Assembly: GCF_000427785.1 (NCBI RefSeq) | Contig: NZ_ATYR01000013.1 | Location: 89,595 to 153,594 of the forward strand | DNA from: Massilia alkalitolerans DSM 17462 | GTDB taxonomy: Bacteria; Pseudomonadota; Gammaproteobacteria; Burkholderiales; Burkholderiaceae_D | Direction of reading: 5' to 3' | DNA: 64,000 nucleotides | Shown here: in pieces, positions 25,794 to 33,476 of the stretch | How the letters are laid out: every line of letters starts with the position of its first letter | Position numbering within the stretch: the stretch's first letter is position 1 | Position numbers and translations under genes: made by a program | Notes under the pieces: model-generated | Database searches by the model: none | The model's input: only the letters and a program-made list of their open reading frames with translations | Told to the model about the DNA's origin: nothing

Positions 25794-26201
25794 GTTATTG
25801 AGCTCCGTTTAGAGAGTGAGACTGTGTGGTCCGGGTCGCTGTGTGTCGTATGACACCCTGACAACACCTCGGTTCCGCTTAACTGGGCTCAAGATTGCCT
25901 GCGTCAGACATCCCGGTCTGTGCGCCATCCAACATTCGGAATTATTCCTGCAAGCATTTTTGATAAGGCCGCTTGTCGACAGCCCGTGATCATGCTTGTT
26001 TCCACCTGAAAAATCTGCGCACCAAAATGGTGCGCACGCCAGGCCACTGTGGCACTTTTACCACTGTTGTAAAATTGCACAGTTCATCGCCGCTAGGTGC
26101 GGTACCGCACCGAGATTGTGGAACTTGCACTGTTAATCTTTATCCAACATCTGTGTCAAGGCATGCGATGTCAATAACCCTTCACCTTATGGGAGTCACC
26201 T
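25794..26201. other. 408-base intergenic region with palindromes upstream of ompA-like gene
   Basis: No gene is seen. The AT-richer stretch from 25960 to 26180 holds a hairpin TGCGCACCA-AAA-TGGTGCGCA (26016-26036), a perfect 16-base palindrome GGTGCGGTACCGCACC (26096-26111) and repeated short words around CCACTGT and TTGCAC (26043-26130). The two palindromes share the word GGTGCG. They may be operators or mRNA structures for the OmpA-type gene at 26202 or the divergent winged-helix gene. Confidence 0.6.
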
Positions 26202-27233
26202 GTGAATAATACGAAGAAGATCGCCCTGGCCGCCGCCCTCCTGTGCGCCGCCGGCAGCTCCATGGCCCAAGAAGTCATCAACCCGTCGTGGTACATCCAG
26301 CCGAGCGTCATCCTCGCGAAGCCGGACGCACGCATGGGCGTGGCGGACCGCGACTGGGGCGGCGGGTTGAAGTTCGGTAAGGCCGTGAACGAAATGTGGG
26401 ACATCCAGTTCGGCGGCAGCCAGGTGCGTTTCGAAGACGGCCCGGCGCGTTACCGCCAGACCCTGCTGGGCGCCGACGCCCTGCTGATGTTCTCGCGCAA
26501 GAGCTTCCGTCCCTTCGTGCTCCTCGGTGTCGGTATCGAACGCGACAAGGTGCAGAACCCGCTGCGCAACGTCGGCAAGAATTCGCCTTACCTGACCGCC
26601 GGTATCGGTTACCAGGCAACGCTGAGCCCGCAATGGTCGATGCAGTTCGACGTGCGCGCCGTGCGCGGCTTCCTGCGCGACCACGAGCAGTTCGGCCCGC
26701 GCCGCATCAACAACAAGTACATGACGATCGGCCTGAACTACGCCTTCAACCCGCCGCCGGCAGCGCTGGCACCGGCGCCCGCACCGGCACCGGTCGCGGA
26801 AGCCCCGGCACCGGCACCGGCACCGGTCGCTCCGCCGCCGCCGCCACCGCGCTTCGAGAAGGTCACCCTGGAAGCCACCAAGCTGTTCGAGTTCGACAAG
26901 GCCGACCTGATCATGCCGTCGCCGAAGCTGGATGAAATCGCCGCCGCCCTGCAGGCCGACACCAGCGTCACCGACGTCGACATCACCGGCTACACCGACC
27001 GCCTGGGTTCGGAAAAATACAACCTGAAGCTGTCCGAGCGCCGCGCCAACACCGTGCGCGACTACCTGATCAGCAAGGGCGTGGACGGCAACCGCCTGAA
27101 GGCCTACGGCAAGGGTGAAGCCAACCCGCTGGTCCAGTGCAACCAGCGCAAGCGCAAGGAACTGATCGATTGCCTGGAGCCGAACCGCCGCGTCGAGGTC
27201 GAGCAGATCACCGTCGAGAAGCGCGTTCAGTAA
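26202..27233 (+). CDS. OmpA-family outer membrane protein
   Basis: Outer membrane protein of 343 residues. A signal peptide ends at SMAQ; residues 25-180 form a beta-barrel like OmpA. A Pro/Ala-rich linker with repeated APAPAP and PPPPPP follows (about 183-222). The C-terminal OmpA domain (about 225-340) binds peptidoglycan, with the motif DITGYTDRLGSEKYNLKLSERRA and the late NRRVEVE. Translation starts at GTG with GGGAG 6 bases upstream. A palindrome-rich leader precedes it and a strong terminator follows. Confidence 0.92.
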   Translation: MNNTKKIALAAALLCAAGSSMAQEVINPSWYIQPSVILAKPDARMGVADRDWGGGLKFGKAVNEMWDIQFGGSQVRFEDGPARYRQTLLGADALLMFSRKSFRPFVLLGVGIERDKVQNPLRNVGKNSPYLTAGIGYQATLSPQWSMQFDVRAVRGFLRDHEQFGPRRINNKYMTIGLNYAFNPPPAALAPAPAPAPVAEAPAPAPAPVAPPPPPPRFEKVTLEATKLFEFDKADLIMPSPKLDEIAAALQADTSVTDVDITGYTDRLGSEKYNLKLSERRANTVRDYLISKGVDGNRLKAYGKGEANPLVQCNQRKRKELIDCLEPNRRVEVEQITVEKRVQ

Positions 27234-27305
27234 CAGGCGACAGCGCCTGCCCGGCCGCGCCTTCCGTCCCGCACGGCAGGACGGCCCGGCATCACCGCAT
27301 GATCG

Positions 27306-27327
27306 AAGGGGGCCGCGGCCCCCTTTT
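27306..27327 (+). terminator. Rho-independent terminator after ompA-like gene
   Basis: Perfect palindrome AAGGGGGCC-GC-GGCCCCCTT with TTTT at its end. The ribosome site of the next gene (GGAGGAG) begins only a few bases later, so any mRNA of that gene made from upstream must cross this hairpin. Confidence 0.85.
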
Positions 27328-27341
27328 CAATTGGAGGAGTC

Positions 27342-28295
27342 ATGGCAATCAAAAAATGGCTGCCGTATTCGCGTGAACTGGTCCACGTGATGCGCTGCGC
27401 GGTAATGGAATGGCTCGATCATCGCGCCTCCAGCAAAGGGGCGGCACTTGCCTTCTATACCTTGTTCTCGCTGGCGCCGGTGCTGGTGCTGGTGATCGCC
27501 ATCGCCGGCTTCTTCTATGGCGCCGAAGCGGCCCAGGGACAATTGCTGGCCCAGCTGCGCGGCCTCGTCGGTCCCCAGGGGGCCGAAACCATCCAGGCCA
27601 TCCTGGCCGGCGCGCAGAACAAGGAGAGCGGACTGTTCGCGACCATCGTCGCCTTCGTGCTGCTGCTCGTCGGCGCCACCACCGTGTTCTCGGAACTGAA
27701 GGACAGCCTGGACGAGATCTGGGACGTTCCGCCGCCCAAGGAGTCCGGTTTCTGGAACCTGGTGCGCACCCGCCTGCTCTCCTTCGGCCTGATCCTGGTG
27801 CTGGGCTTCCTGCTGATGGTCTCGCTGGTCGTCAGTGCGGCACTGGCCGTGGTCGAGACCTACATCGGCGGCATGTGGAAGGAAGCCGCCGTGGTCATGG
27901 GCTGGGTCGCCGCGGCGGTGAGCTTCCTGGTGATCGCCACCCTGTTCGGCGTGATCTACAAGCTGCTGCCGCGCATCAAGCTGTCCTGGCACGACGTCAT
28001 GATCGGTGCGCTGGGTACGGCCGCGATGTTCACACTGGGCAAATTCGGCATCGGCCTCTACATCGGCAACAGCGGCACCACGGACAGCTTCGGCGCGGCC
28101 GGCTCGCTGATCGCCCTGCTGCTCTGGGTGTATTACTCGGCGCAGATCTTCTTCCTGGGCGCCGAGTTCGCCCGCCAGTATGCCCTCAAGATGGGCAGCC
28201 TGAAGCACAAGCCGGCGCACGAGACCGGGGACAAGAAGAAGGAGGATGCGCCGCCCGAGCCGACTGTCACCTGGAAGAACGGTCGCGCGGGGTAA
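27342..28295 (+). CDS. YihY/BrkB-family inner membrane protein
   Basis: Integral membrane protein of 317 residues with about six transmembrane segments. Family features are the start WLDHRASSKGAALAFYTLFSLAPVL and the C-terminal SFGAAGSLIALLLWVYYSAQIFFLGAEF. The family was once called ribonuclease BN, but that activity belongs to another gene; the true role is unknown, perhaps envelope transport. The tail is charged (GDKKKEDAPPEP). GGAGGAG precedes the ATG, and a terminator hairpin lies directly upstream of that ribosome site. Confidence 0.92.
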   Translation: MAIKKWLPYSRELVHVMRCAVMEWLDHRASSKGAALAFYTLFSLAPVLVLVIAIAGFFYGAEAAQGQLLAQLRGLVGPQGAETIQAILAGAQNKESGLFATIVAFVLLLVGATTVFSELKDSLDEIWDVPPPKESGFWNLVRTRLLSFGLILVLGFLLMVSLVVSAALAVVETYIGGMWKEAAVVMGWVAAAVSFLVIATLFGVIYKLLPRIKLSWHDVMIGALGTAAMFTLGKFGIGLYIGNSGTTDSFGAAGSLIALLLWVYYSAQIFFLGAEFARQYALKMGSLKHKPAHETGDKKKEDAPPEPTVTWKNGRAG

Positions 28296-28310
28296 TTTGC
28301 GCTAACGGTC

Positions 28311-28460
28311 GGCGCCGTTGGTCGGCGCTATTGGTCTGGACACTGTGTTCCTAGCCGGGCGGCGGCGTTGGTCGGCGCTATTGGTCTGGACACTGTGTTC
28401 CTAGCCGGGCGGCGGCGTTGGTCGGCGCTATCGGTCTGCACACTGTGTTTCTAGCCGGGC
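28311..28460. repeat. Three tandem copies of a 50-base repeat
   Basis: The 50-base unit, recognisable by GTCGGCGCTATTGGTCTGGA and by CTAGCCGGGCGGC, occurs in register at 28311, 28361 and 28411. Copies one and two are nearly identical; copy three differs at a few bases (TCGGTCTGCA, GTTTC). There are no open frames or spacers. It lies between two converging genes. Confidence 0.9.
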
Positions 28461-28477
28461 GGCACTGCCGCCCGAGC

Positions 28478-28504
28478 GTAATTTGGTCCACTGGACCAAA
28501 TTAC
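28478..28504. terminator. 27-base near-perfect palindrome at the end of the AI-2E gene
   Basis: GTAATTTGGTCCA-C-TGGACCAAATTAC, 13-base arms around one base. It includes the stop codon of the leftward AI-2E gene. No long T-run follows on either strand, so it is a terminator-like or mRNA-end structure rather than a canonical terminator. Confidence 0.5.
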
Positions 28505-29766
28505 TCCCCCAACAACTCCGCCAGCGCTTCCATCCCCTCGACCCGCTCGGCCACCACCTTCAGCACCACCACGACCGGCACGCCGAGCAGCAGGCCCCAC
28601 ATCCCCCACAGCCAGCCCCAGAACAGCAGGCTCACGAAGACGGCCGCCGGGTTCATCTTGGCGATCTTGCCGGTCATCCAGGTCGTCACGACCATGCCGA
28701 CCAGGGTCGCGATCCCGAGCGAGGACCCGGCCACCAGGATCACCATGCGCAGCGACTCGAACTGGAAGAAGGCCACCGCCCCGGTGGCGATGGTGATCAG
28801 GAGCGGGCCGAAATAAGGCACGATGTGGGCCACGCCGGCGAAGGCGGCCCAGGCGCCGGCGTTTTCGAGGCCGATCGCGCGCAGCGCCGCCCAGGTGAGC
28901 AGCGCCAGCAGCACGTTGGTCACCAGCAGCATGAACATGTACATCTGGATCGCATTGTTCATGTCGTCCAGGATGTGGACGGTCACTTTTTTGCGCGTCA
29001 GCGAAGGCCCGGTGAGCTTGACCAGCTTGCGCTTGAAGGTGTCGCCCGCAAGCAGCAGGAAGAACACCAGGAACACCACCATGGTGGCCTGCGACAGGAA
29101 GGTGGCCAGGCCGATCGAGCCGGCCAGGACCCAGTCCATCACCCGGATGCTGCTGCCGGCGGCGGGCGCCGGCGGGACCGATTGGGTGCGCTTCTGGATC
29201 GCACGGCGTTCCTCGCCGCCGGTGGCGCTGGAGGCGGCGCGCTCGATCTCGGCGGCGGCGGCCTGAACCTGCTGGATGGTCGAGCGCTGGCCGGTGCTGT
29301 CGGTCAGGATCCTGGTGACCTTGGTCGTCAGGGTCGGCAGCTCGTCGATGATGTTGAAGAATTCGTCCTGCAGCCGGTACAGGGTGCCGCCCAGCGCGCC
29401 CATGATGACGGCGGTGACCAGGGTCGCGCCGATGACGCGCTTGACGTGCCAGCGCTCTAGCCAGCGCACGAGCGGATTCAGGGTATACGCAATGAAGATG
29501 CCGAGCAGGAGCGGCACGAAGAATTTCTGCGCCCACTGGAGCGCGAACAGGCTGGCGATGGTGGCGAGGATGCCCAGCGAGAGCCCGCGGGCATTGACGT
29601 GCATCGGCAGCCGCAGGCCGCCCACGTGCATCGTGAGCTCGTCGCCTGCAGGGCCGGGCTCGGCGCCGGGTCCCGCCCCTGGGGAAGCGGGGGGTGGCGC
29701 CGCCGGGGCGGCATTGTCGGGCGCGCTTGCAGCTGGTTCGACAGGTTCGGGTGGTGCGAGCTGCAT
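28501..29766 (-). CDS. AI-2E/PerM-family transporter
   Basis: Membrane protein of 421 residues in the AI-2 exporter (TqsA/PerM) family. Residues 1-60 are Pro/Ala/Gly-rich and cytoplasmic. About eight membrane segments follow, with a cytoplasmic or periplasmic helical insert (about 125-195). The family C-terminal blocks AGVAHIVPYFGPLLITI and FWGWLWGMWGLLLGVPVVVVLKV are clear. Substrates are diverse (autoinducer-2, ions), so no specific cargo is claimed. The stop lies within a large palindrome. Confidence 0.9.
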   Translation of the reverse strand: MQLAPPEPVEPAASAPDNAAPAAPPPASPGAGPGAEPGPAGDELTMHVGGLRLPMHVNARGLSLGILATIASLFALQWAQKFFVPLLLGIFIAYTLNPLVRWLERWHVKRVIGATLVTAVIMGALGGTLYRLQDEFFNIIDELPTLTTKVTRILTDSTGQRSTIQQVQAAAAEIERAASSATGGEERRAIQKRTQSVPPAPAAGSSIRVMDWVLAGSIGLATFLSQATMVVFLVFFLLLAGDTFKRKLVKLTGPSLTRKKVTVHILDDMNNAIQMYMFMLLVTNVLLALLTWAALRAIGLENAGAWAAFAGVAHIVPYFGPLLITIATGAVAFFQFESLRMVILVAGSSLGIATLVGMVVTTWMTGKIAKMNPAAVFVSLLFWGWLWGMWGLLLGVPVVVVLKVVAERVEGMEALAELLGE

Positions 29767-29811
29767 GGATCGTGCCTTGACAATGGAGCCGGGCCGCCCC
29801 GGCGCTGGGGA

Positions 29812-30126
29812 TTACTTGACGCGGATGTCGTTCTTCACAGAGGTTACACCTTGTACGCCGCGCGCGATTTCCACAGCGCGCTGTGCGTCGCGCGGCTCGG
29901 CCACGAAGCCCGACAGCTGGACGTCGCCCTTGTAGGTTTCCACGTTCACTTCGGTCGCCTTGACGGTCGGGTCGGCGGCGAAGGCGGCCTTGACCTTGGT
30001 GGTGATCACGGCGTCATCGACGTACTCGCCGGCGCTCTTCGAGGTCGGGTTCGATGAGCAGCCTACGGCGGTGATGGCGACGGCGGCGGTGAAGGCGGCG
30101 GTGACGAGGCGTTGTGCGATTTTCAT
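29812..30126 (-). CDS. BON-domain lipoprotein
   Basis: Small lipoprotein of 104 residues: signal peptide with lipobox AVGC, then one BON domain (about 35-102) with DDAVITTKVKAAFAADPTVKA and the hallmark VQLSGFVAEPRDAQRAVEIARGVQGVTSVKNDI. BON domains bind phospholipid and help keep the outer membrane sound, as in OsmY and DolP. A second, similar BON lipoprotein lies at 37825. The start at MKIAQRL has AAGGAG just upstream. Confidence 0.93.
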   Translation of the reverse strand: MKIAQRLVTAAFTAAVAITAVGCSSNPTSKSAGEYVDDAVITTKVKAAFAADPTVKATEVNVETYKGDVQLSGFVAEPRDAQRAVEIARGVQGVTSVKNDIRVK

Positions 30127-30190
30127 GATAGCTCCTTGATTAAAAACTGCGGTGGTCGAACTACAGTAAAGCCCATGCGGGCAAGTGGGA

Positions 30191-30739
30191 TCATTTTCCG
30201 AACGCGGTCTTGGCAGTGTTGACGCACTGGTCCTTGACGGCGCCGGCGTAGGCGTCGCATTTCTGGATCGCGACACGGTATTCGGCGGCCAGCTTGTCTT
30301 CACGCGCATCCTGGCGCGCTTCGATGGCCTTGCGGTCGGCCTTGGCATCGGCCTGCGCAGCGACCAGGGTCGCCTTGGCCTGCTCCATGCAGACGTCGCG
30401 GTCATTGCCGGTGACGGCGGCGCAGCGCACCTTGTCGCGGTCGTAGTTGGCGGACGCGATGCGCATGCGGGCCTGGGTATAGGCCGACAGGGTATTCTTG
30501 TAGGCGGCCTCGGCTTCTTCCTCGACACGCACGCGTGCGGCCTTGGCCTCGGCCATGCACAGGTCGTGCGGGTTGCCGGCGATCTGGTCGCAGCGCGCCC
30601 GCGCCGACTTGTAGTTCGCTTCGGCCGTGGCCTTGGCCTGTTCGTAGGCCGTCTTCGCATCCGGCACGGCTTGCGCCCGTACCGCGCCGGCCCAGGCGAG
30701 CGCGGCGCCGACGAGCAGGAATGCATGGGATGTTTTCAT
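30191..30739 (-). CDS. Secreted helical protein with three C-X10-C motifs
   Basis: Exported protein of 182 residues: signal peptide ending ...AVRAQA, then a mature part that is almost all helix and rich in Ala, Lys, Arg and Glu. Three times it has two cysteines separated by exactly ten residues and followed by an A-K pair: CDQIAGNPHDLC, CAAVTGNDRDVC and CDAYAGAVKDQC. These probably form disulfide-closed helical hairpins in the periplasm. The same pattern occurs once in the protein at 31618. I do not recognise the family. GGAG precedes the start. Confidence 0.82.
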   Translation of the reverse strand: MKTSHAFLLVGAALAWAGAVRAQAVPDAKTAYEQAKATAEANYKSARARCDQIAGNPHDLCMAEAKAARVRVEEEAEAAYKNTLSAYTQARMRIASANYDRDKVRCAAVTGNDRDVCMEQAKATLVAAQADAKADRKAIEARQDAREDKLAAEYRVAIQKCDAYAGAVKDQCVNTAKTAFGK

Positions 30740-30799
30740 TTTTTATTCTCCATTTGTCAACACGCTAATGACGTTTTACACGTGGACTGCCGCGTTTTC

Positions 30800-30815
30800 T
30801 GTTCGGTGCCGAACA
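30800..30815. promoter_or_regulatory. Inverted repeat TGTTCGG-TG-CCGAACA
   Basis: 7-base arms around 2 bases, placed between the divergent C-X10-C gene (start 30739) and glycine-zipper gene (start 30956). The position and symmetry suggest a regulator binding site; the factor is unknown. Confidence 0.4.
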
Positions 30816-30886
30816 CAGCAACTTACCTGCAACAACTCATCTGTATTTGGCTCAAACTCTTGGCTAAATACACAGGGCAAGGACGG

Positions 30887-30929
30887 TTAGGCAACGCACA
30901 GACCCCTTGCACGGCCGTGGCTAAGCTGG
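30887..30929 (+). promoter_or_regulatory. Two-block promoter motif, copy 1
   Basis: TTAGGCAACGCACA (30887-30900), 19 bases, then GCTAAGCTGG (30920-30929), ending 26 bases before the start of the glycine-zipper gene. The same blocks with the same 19-base gap occur upstream of the AsmA-type gene (35572-35614). TAAGCT fits a weak sigma-70 -10, but no -35 lies at the right distance, so an alternative sigma factor or activator is likely. Confidence 0.55.
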
Positions 30930-30955
30930 AGCCATACACTTATCAGGAGAACAAC

Positions 30956-31420
30956 ATGAAAGCAACCCGTACCCTCGCTGTTGCCGTGCTGGCGTCCACC
31001 GCCCTCCTTACCGGCTGCGCCAGTACGTCGTCGAACCCCTACGCGTCCAACAACGGCTACAACAGCGGCTACAACAACGTCTCGATGGGCTATGGCACGA
31101 TCGAGTCGATCCAGGTAGTCCAGGGCGAAAACCGCACCAGCGGCGCCGGTGCGATCCTGGGCGGCGTGGTCGGCGCCCTGGCCGGCAACCAGGTCGGCAG
31201 CGGTAGCGGCCGTACCGCGGCGACCGTCGCCGGCGGCGTTGCAGGCGCGGCGATCGGCAATAACGTCGAACGCAACCGTCAGGCCGGCGGCGCCGAGATG
31301 TATCAGATCAACGTGCGCATGGATAACGGCGAGTACCGCGCCGTGAACCAGGACAGCGTCTACGACCTGCGCGTGGGCAACCGCGTGCGCATCGTCGACG
31401 GCCGCGTCTATCGCTATTGA
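30956..31420 (+). CDS. Glycine-zipper 2TM lipoprotein (SlyB-like)
   Basis: Outer-membrane-type lipoprotein of 154 residues. Lipobox LLTGC near residue 20, then an Asn/Tyr/Gly-rich stretch, then the glycine zipper GAGAILGGVVGALAGNQVGSG and its continuation (about 62-100). The C-terminal strand-rich part (MYQINVRMDNGEYRAV...VGNRVRIVDGRVYRY) is typical of SlyB/PCP-type proteins, which stabilise the outer membrane under stress. GGAG is upstream. The promoter carries the two-block motif shared with the AsmA-type gene. Confidence 0.9.
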   Translation: MKATRTLAVAVLASTALLTGCASTSSNPYASNNGYNSGYNNVSMGYGTIESIQVVQGENRTSGAGAILGGVVGALAGNQVGSGSGRTAATVAGGVAGAAIGNNVERNRQAGGAEMYQINVRMDNGEYRAVNQDSVYDLRVGNRVRIVDGRVYRY

Positions 31421-31617
31421 TCGCCACCAGCGGTCGTGACAGGGGGAAGCGGCGCAGGTCCGCCTTTCCCCGGCCGGTGCATCCCTGCACCGGCATCGCC
31501 CGACCGCAACGACGGGGCGCCGGTCCTCGTGCTGGCCGTGCTGTTCAGCGGCCCGGTGCCCTCCTTTGCGCTGCGGCAGGCCTCGCCGCGGCACTTCTTC
31601 CGACCCTGGAGGACACC

Positions 31618-32004
31618 ATGCAAATCCTATCGACCGTGTTGCGCGGGGCCTGTGCCTGCCTGCTCGGCAGCACCCTGCTCGCCCACGCCCAGACCCCTAC
31701 CCAGCCCCAGACCCCGACCCATACCAGCAGCGACGCCCTCGTCGATCCAGCCGCCGCCAGCAAGCAGGCGCGTGAAATCGCCCAGGGCGATCCGGCGCGC
31801 TGGTACCGCGAAGACGCGACCACCCAGGCGCGGATGCGCACGCTGCAGAAGGAAATCGGCGCGGCATTGCAGGAGGCACGAAACGCCTGCAAGAAAGCGC
31901 CGGCGGCCGAGCGCAACGCCTGCATGCAGGAAGCACGCGCGATCTACCAGCGTGACATGGCGCAGGCCAAGGCGCGGGTAGCTGGGCAGGGAGAAACGCC
32001 CTGA
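31618..32004 (+). CDS. Small secreted protein with one C-X10-C motif
   Basis: Exported protein of 128 residues: signal peptide ending LLAHAQ, a Thr/Pro/Gln-rich linker, then a helical domain. Near residue 92 it has CKKAPAAERNAC followed by MQEARA, the same spacing (ten residues between cysteines, then A-R/K) found three times in the protein at 30191. CTGGAGGACACC is the ribosome site. It follows the glycine-zipper gene by about 200 bases on the same strand. Function unknown. Confidence 0.8.
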   Translation: MQILSTVLRGACACLLGSTLLAHAQTPTQPQTPTHTSSDALVDPAAASKQAREIAQGDPARWYREDATTQARMRTLQKEIGAALQEARNACKKAPAAERNACMQEARAIYQRDMAQAKARVAGQGETP

Positions 32005-32028
32005 ACCCTCTGCAGCGCCGATGTACTG

Positions 32029-32143
32029 GTAGGGTGCACCGGGGCGCTTAGCCGGCTTTGCCGTGCGCGCGTTCGGCTACGGCATGAGGGGCTTCAGCGC
32101 CAGCGACAGTTGAACGCGCGGTCGGCGGAGCCGACCACCCTAC
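32029..32143. repeat. REP-like element bounded by GTAGGGTG / CACCCTAC
   Basis: GTAGGGTG (32029-32036) and its exact inverse CACCCTAC (32136-32143) bound 115 bases of non-coding sequence that also contains the hairpin GTCGGC-GGA-GCCGAC near the right end. The same bounding words form a compact hairpin at 42379-42409, so this is probably one of a dispersed repeat family. Confidence 0.5.
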
Positions 32144-32181
32144 GCAACAACAGATATTATCTTGACTCATCCGTACCAGCG

Positions 32182-32217
32182 AAAAAAAACGGCGTGCAAT
32201 CAATGATTGCGACGCCG
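32182..32217 (-). terminator. Rho-independent terminator (leftward)
   Basis: CGGCGT plus GCAATCA (32190-32202) pair with TGATTGC plus ACGCCG (32204-32217), with one bulged base. On the minus strand eight T residues follow (32182-32189 read as A on the plus strand). It ends the YqjD/YqjE-like operon. Confidence 0.88.
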
Positions 32218-32261
32218 CTCAAGCCCCACCATATTCGGATCGGTTTGACTTATGGGCCGTG

Positions 32262-32648
32262 TCAGCTCAGCCCGTTCTGCTGGACACGGCGTTTGTTCAT
32301 GTACCAGCCCGCTACCCCCAGCAGGATGGCGGCAGCGCCGGCAGGCTTGCCGAGCTTGCGCTGGCGGATGAAGTTGAACAGCGCCAGCCCGTAAGGCATC
32401 AGCACCGACACGCTGGTGCCGGTCGGTTTCAACAAGGCGTCGGCGCGTGCGCGCAGGGCCCAGGTGGCGTGGTCGATCGTGCTGTGCAACATCACCTCGG
32501 GGCGCGCCGCGTGCCGAATCTGCGCCCGCGCGTGCGCCACGTTGCTGCGGAAGAACTCGCCCTCGCGCAGCAGCTCCTGCTTGCGCGCCACCGGATCCAG
32601 GCTGTGCTTGTGGCCGGCCAGTCCGGTCGTTCCATCTTGATTGTGCAT
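32262..32648 (-). CDS. Small protein, third gene of a YqjD-YqjE-like operon
   Basis: Protein of 128 residues with no signal peptide. The first 85 residues are helical and charged (QELLREGEFFRSNVAHARAQIRH); a hydrophobic stretch (AGAAAILLGVAGWYM) near the C-terminus, followed by basic NKRR, suggests a tail anchor. It sits where E. coli has yqjK, after a DUF883-like and a phage-holin-like gene, 24 bases behind the latter. The sequence is too divergent to call it YqjK. AAGGAGG precedes the start and a strong terminator follows. Confidence 0.78.
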   Translation of the reverse strand: MHNQDGTTGLAGHKHSLDPVARKQELLREGEFFRSNVAHARAQIRHAARPEVMLHSTIDHATWALRARADALLKPTGTSVSVLMPYGLALFNFIRQRKLGKPAGAAAILLGVAGWYMNKRRVQQNGLS

Positions 32649-32672
32649 GTTTCCCCTCCTTCGTGTCGCCGC

Positions 32673-33059
32673 TTAGAGCAGCATGTCGCGGTCGTTCTTC
32701 AGTTCCTTCATGGTCGCCGGGAACGAGAGCTTGTCCTGCTTGAGCAGGGCCAGGCCCTTCGCCACCAGGATGCCGGTGATGACCAGGAACACGACGAACA
32801 GGATCAGCAGGATCTTCCAGCCCATGTCGTCCCATGCCAGCGCGACGATGGTCGCGGTGCCGTAGGCGATGGCGAACCAGATCGCCAGGATGGCCGCGCC
32901 GAACAGGGCCACGAGTTCGATCAGGTGGTTGCGCACCTCGGACAGCTCGAGCGCGGCCAGTTCCACGCGCGATACCACCAGACCGAACAGGCTTTTCATG
33001 AGGCTGGAGATCCCGCCCATGAGGCCGGGGGTATGCACGACGGTGTCGTCTTTTTGCAT
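32673..33059 (-). CDS. Phage holin family (YqjE-like) membrane protein
   Basis: Inner-membrane protein of 128 residues. An amphipathic N-terminus (MGGISSLMKSLFGLVVSRVELAALELSE) leads to two membrane segments (about 45-65 and 75-98) and a charged tail. This is the pattern of the YqjE/DUF1469 family, named for holins but present in non-phage stress operons. It lies 18 bases after the DUF883-like gene, as yqjE follows yqjD in E. coli. No phage genes are near. Confidence 0.87.
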   Translation of the reverse strand: MQKDDTVVHTPGLMGGISSLMKSLFGLVVSRVELAALELSEVRNHLIELVALFGAAILAIWFAIAYGTATIVALAWDDMGWKILLILFVVFLVITGILVAKGLALLKQDKLSFPATMKELKNDRDMLL

Positions 33060-33077
33060 GGCGGTCCCCGGCGACGT

Positions 33078-33431
33078 TTATTGCTTACGGCTCAGGAGGA
33101 CGCCGAGCAGCACGCCGATACCGGCGGCAACCGCGAGCGTACGGTATGGGTTGTCCTTCACATAGACATCGGCCTCGTGGGCCAGTTCCCGGCCCCTTTC
33201 CATCGCCTGGCCCTGGTAGTGGCTGGCGCGGCCCAGTGCGCGGTCGAGCAGCTCCATGCCGCGGCTGCGCAGTTCCTCGGCCTTGTCGCCGGTCAGGGCG
33301 GCGGCGGCGCTCAGCATCGACTGGGCGTCGCGCACCAGTGCCTGCATGTCCGACGATGCGTCGGCGGCTTTGCTGTCGAACTGGTAGCCGTGGGCGTGGG
33401 ATTTCAGGTTGCTGCGGGTGGTGTCTAGCAT
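33078..33431 (-). CDS. DUF883-like (YqjD/ElaB) membrane-anchored protein
   Basis: Protein of 117 residues of the YqjD/ElaB type: a long helical N-terminal part (MQALVRDAQSMLSAAAALTGDKAEELRSRG) followed by VKDNPYRTLAVAAGIGVLLGVLLSRK, a C-terminal membrane anchor with the family NPY/W motif. In E. coli such proteins tie ribosomes to the inner membrane in stationary phase. The start MLDTTR is preferred since GGAG lies 6 bases upstream; a start four codons earlier lacks a ribosome site. It leads the three-gene operon. Confidence 0.88.
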   Translation of the reverse strand: MLDTTRSNLKSHAHGYQFDSKAADASSDMQALVRDAQSMLSAAAALTGDKAEELRSRGMELLDRALGRASHYQGQAMERGRELAHEADVYVKDNPYRTLAVAAGIGVLLGVLLSRKQ

Positions 33432-33476
33432 GGTGTGCTCCATTGTTATCGATGGGTGATGAATGTAAATCCGGCC

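Noticed and set aside
28311..28460. Possible CRISPR array
   Set aside because: The 50-base units are directly abutting with no variable spacers and there are no cas genes; it is a simple tandem repeat.
32673..33059. Prophage remnant suggested by the phage-holin family name
   Set aside because: It lies in a YqjD/YqjE-like stress operon and no other phage genes occur in the window.
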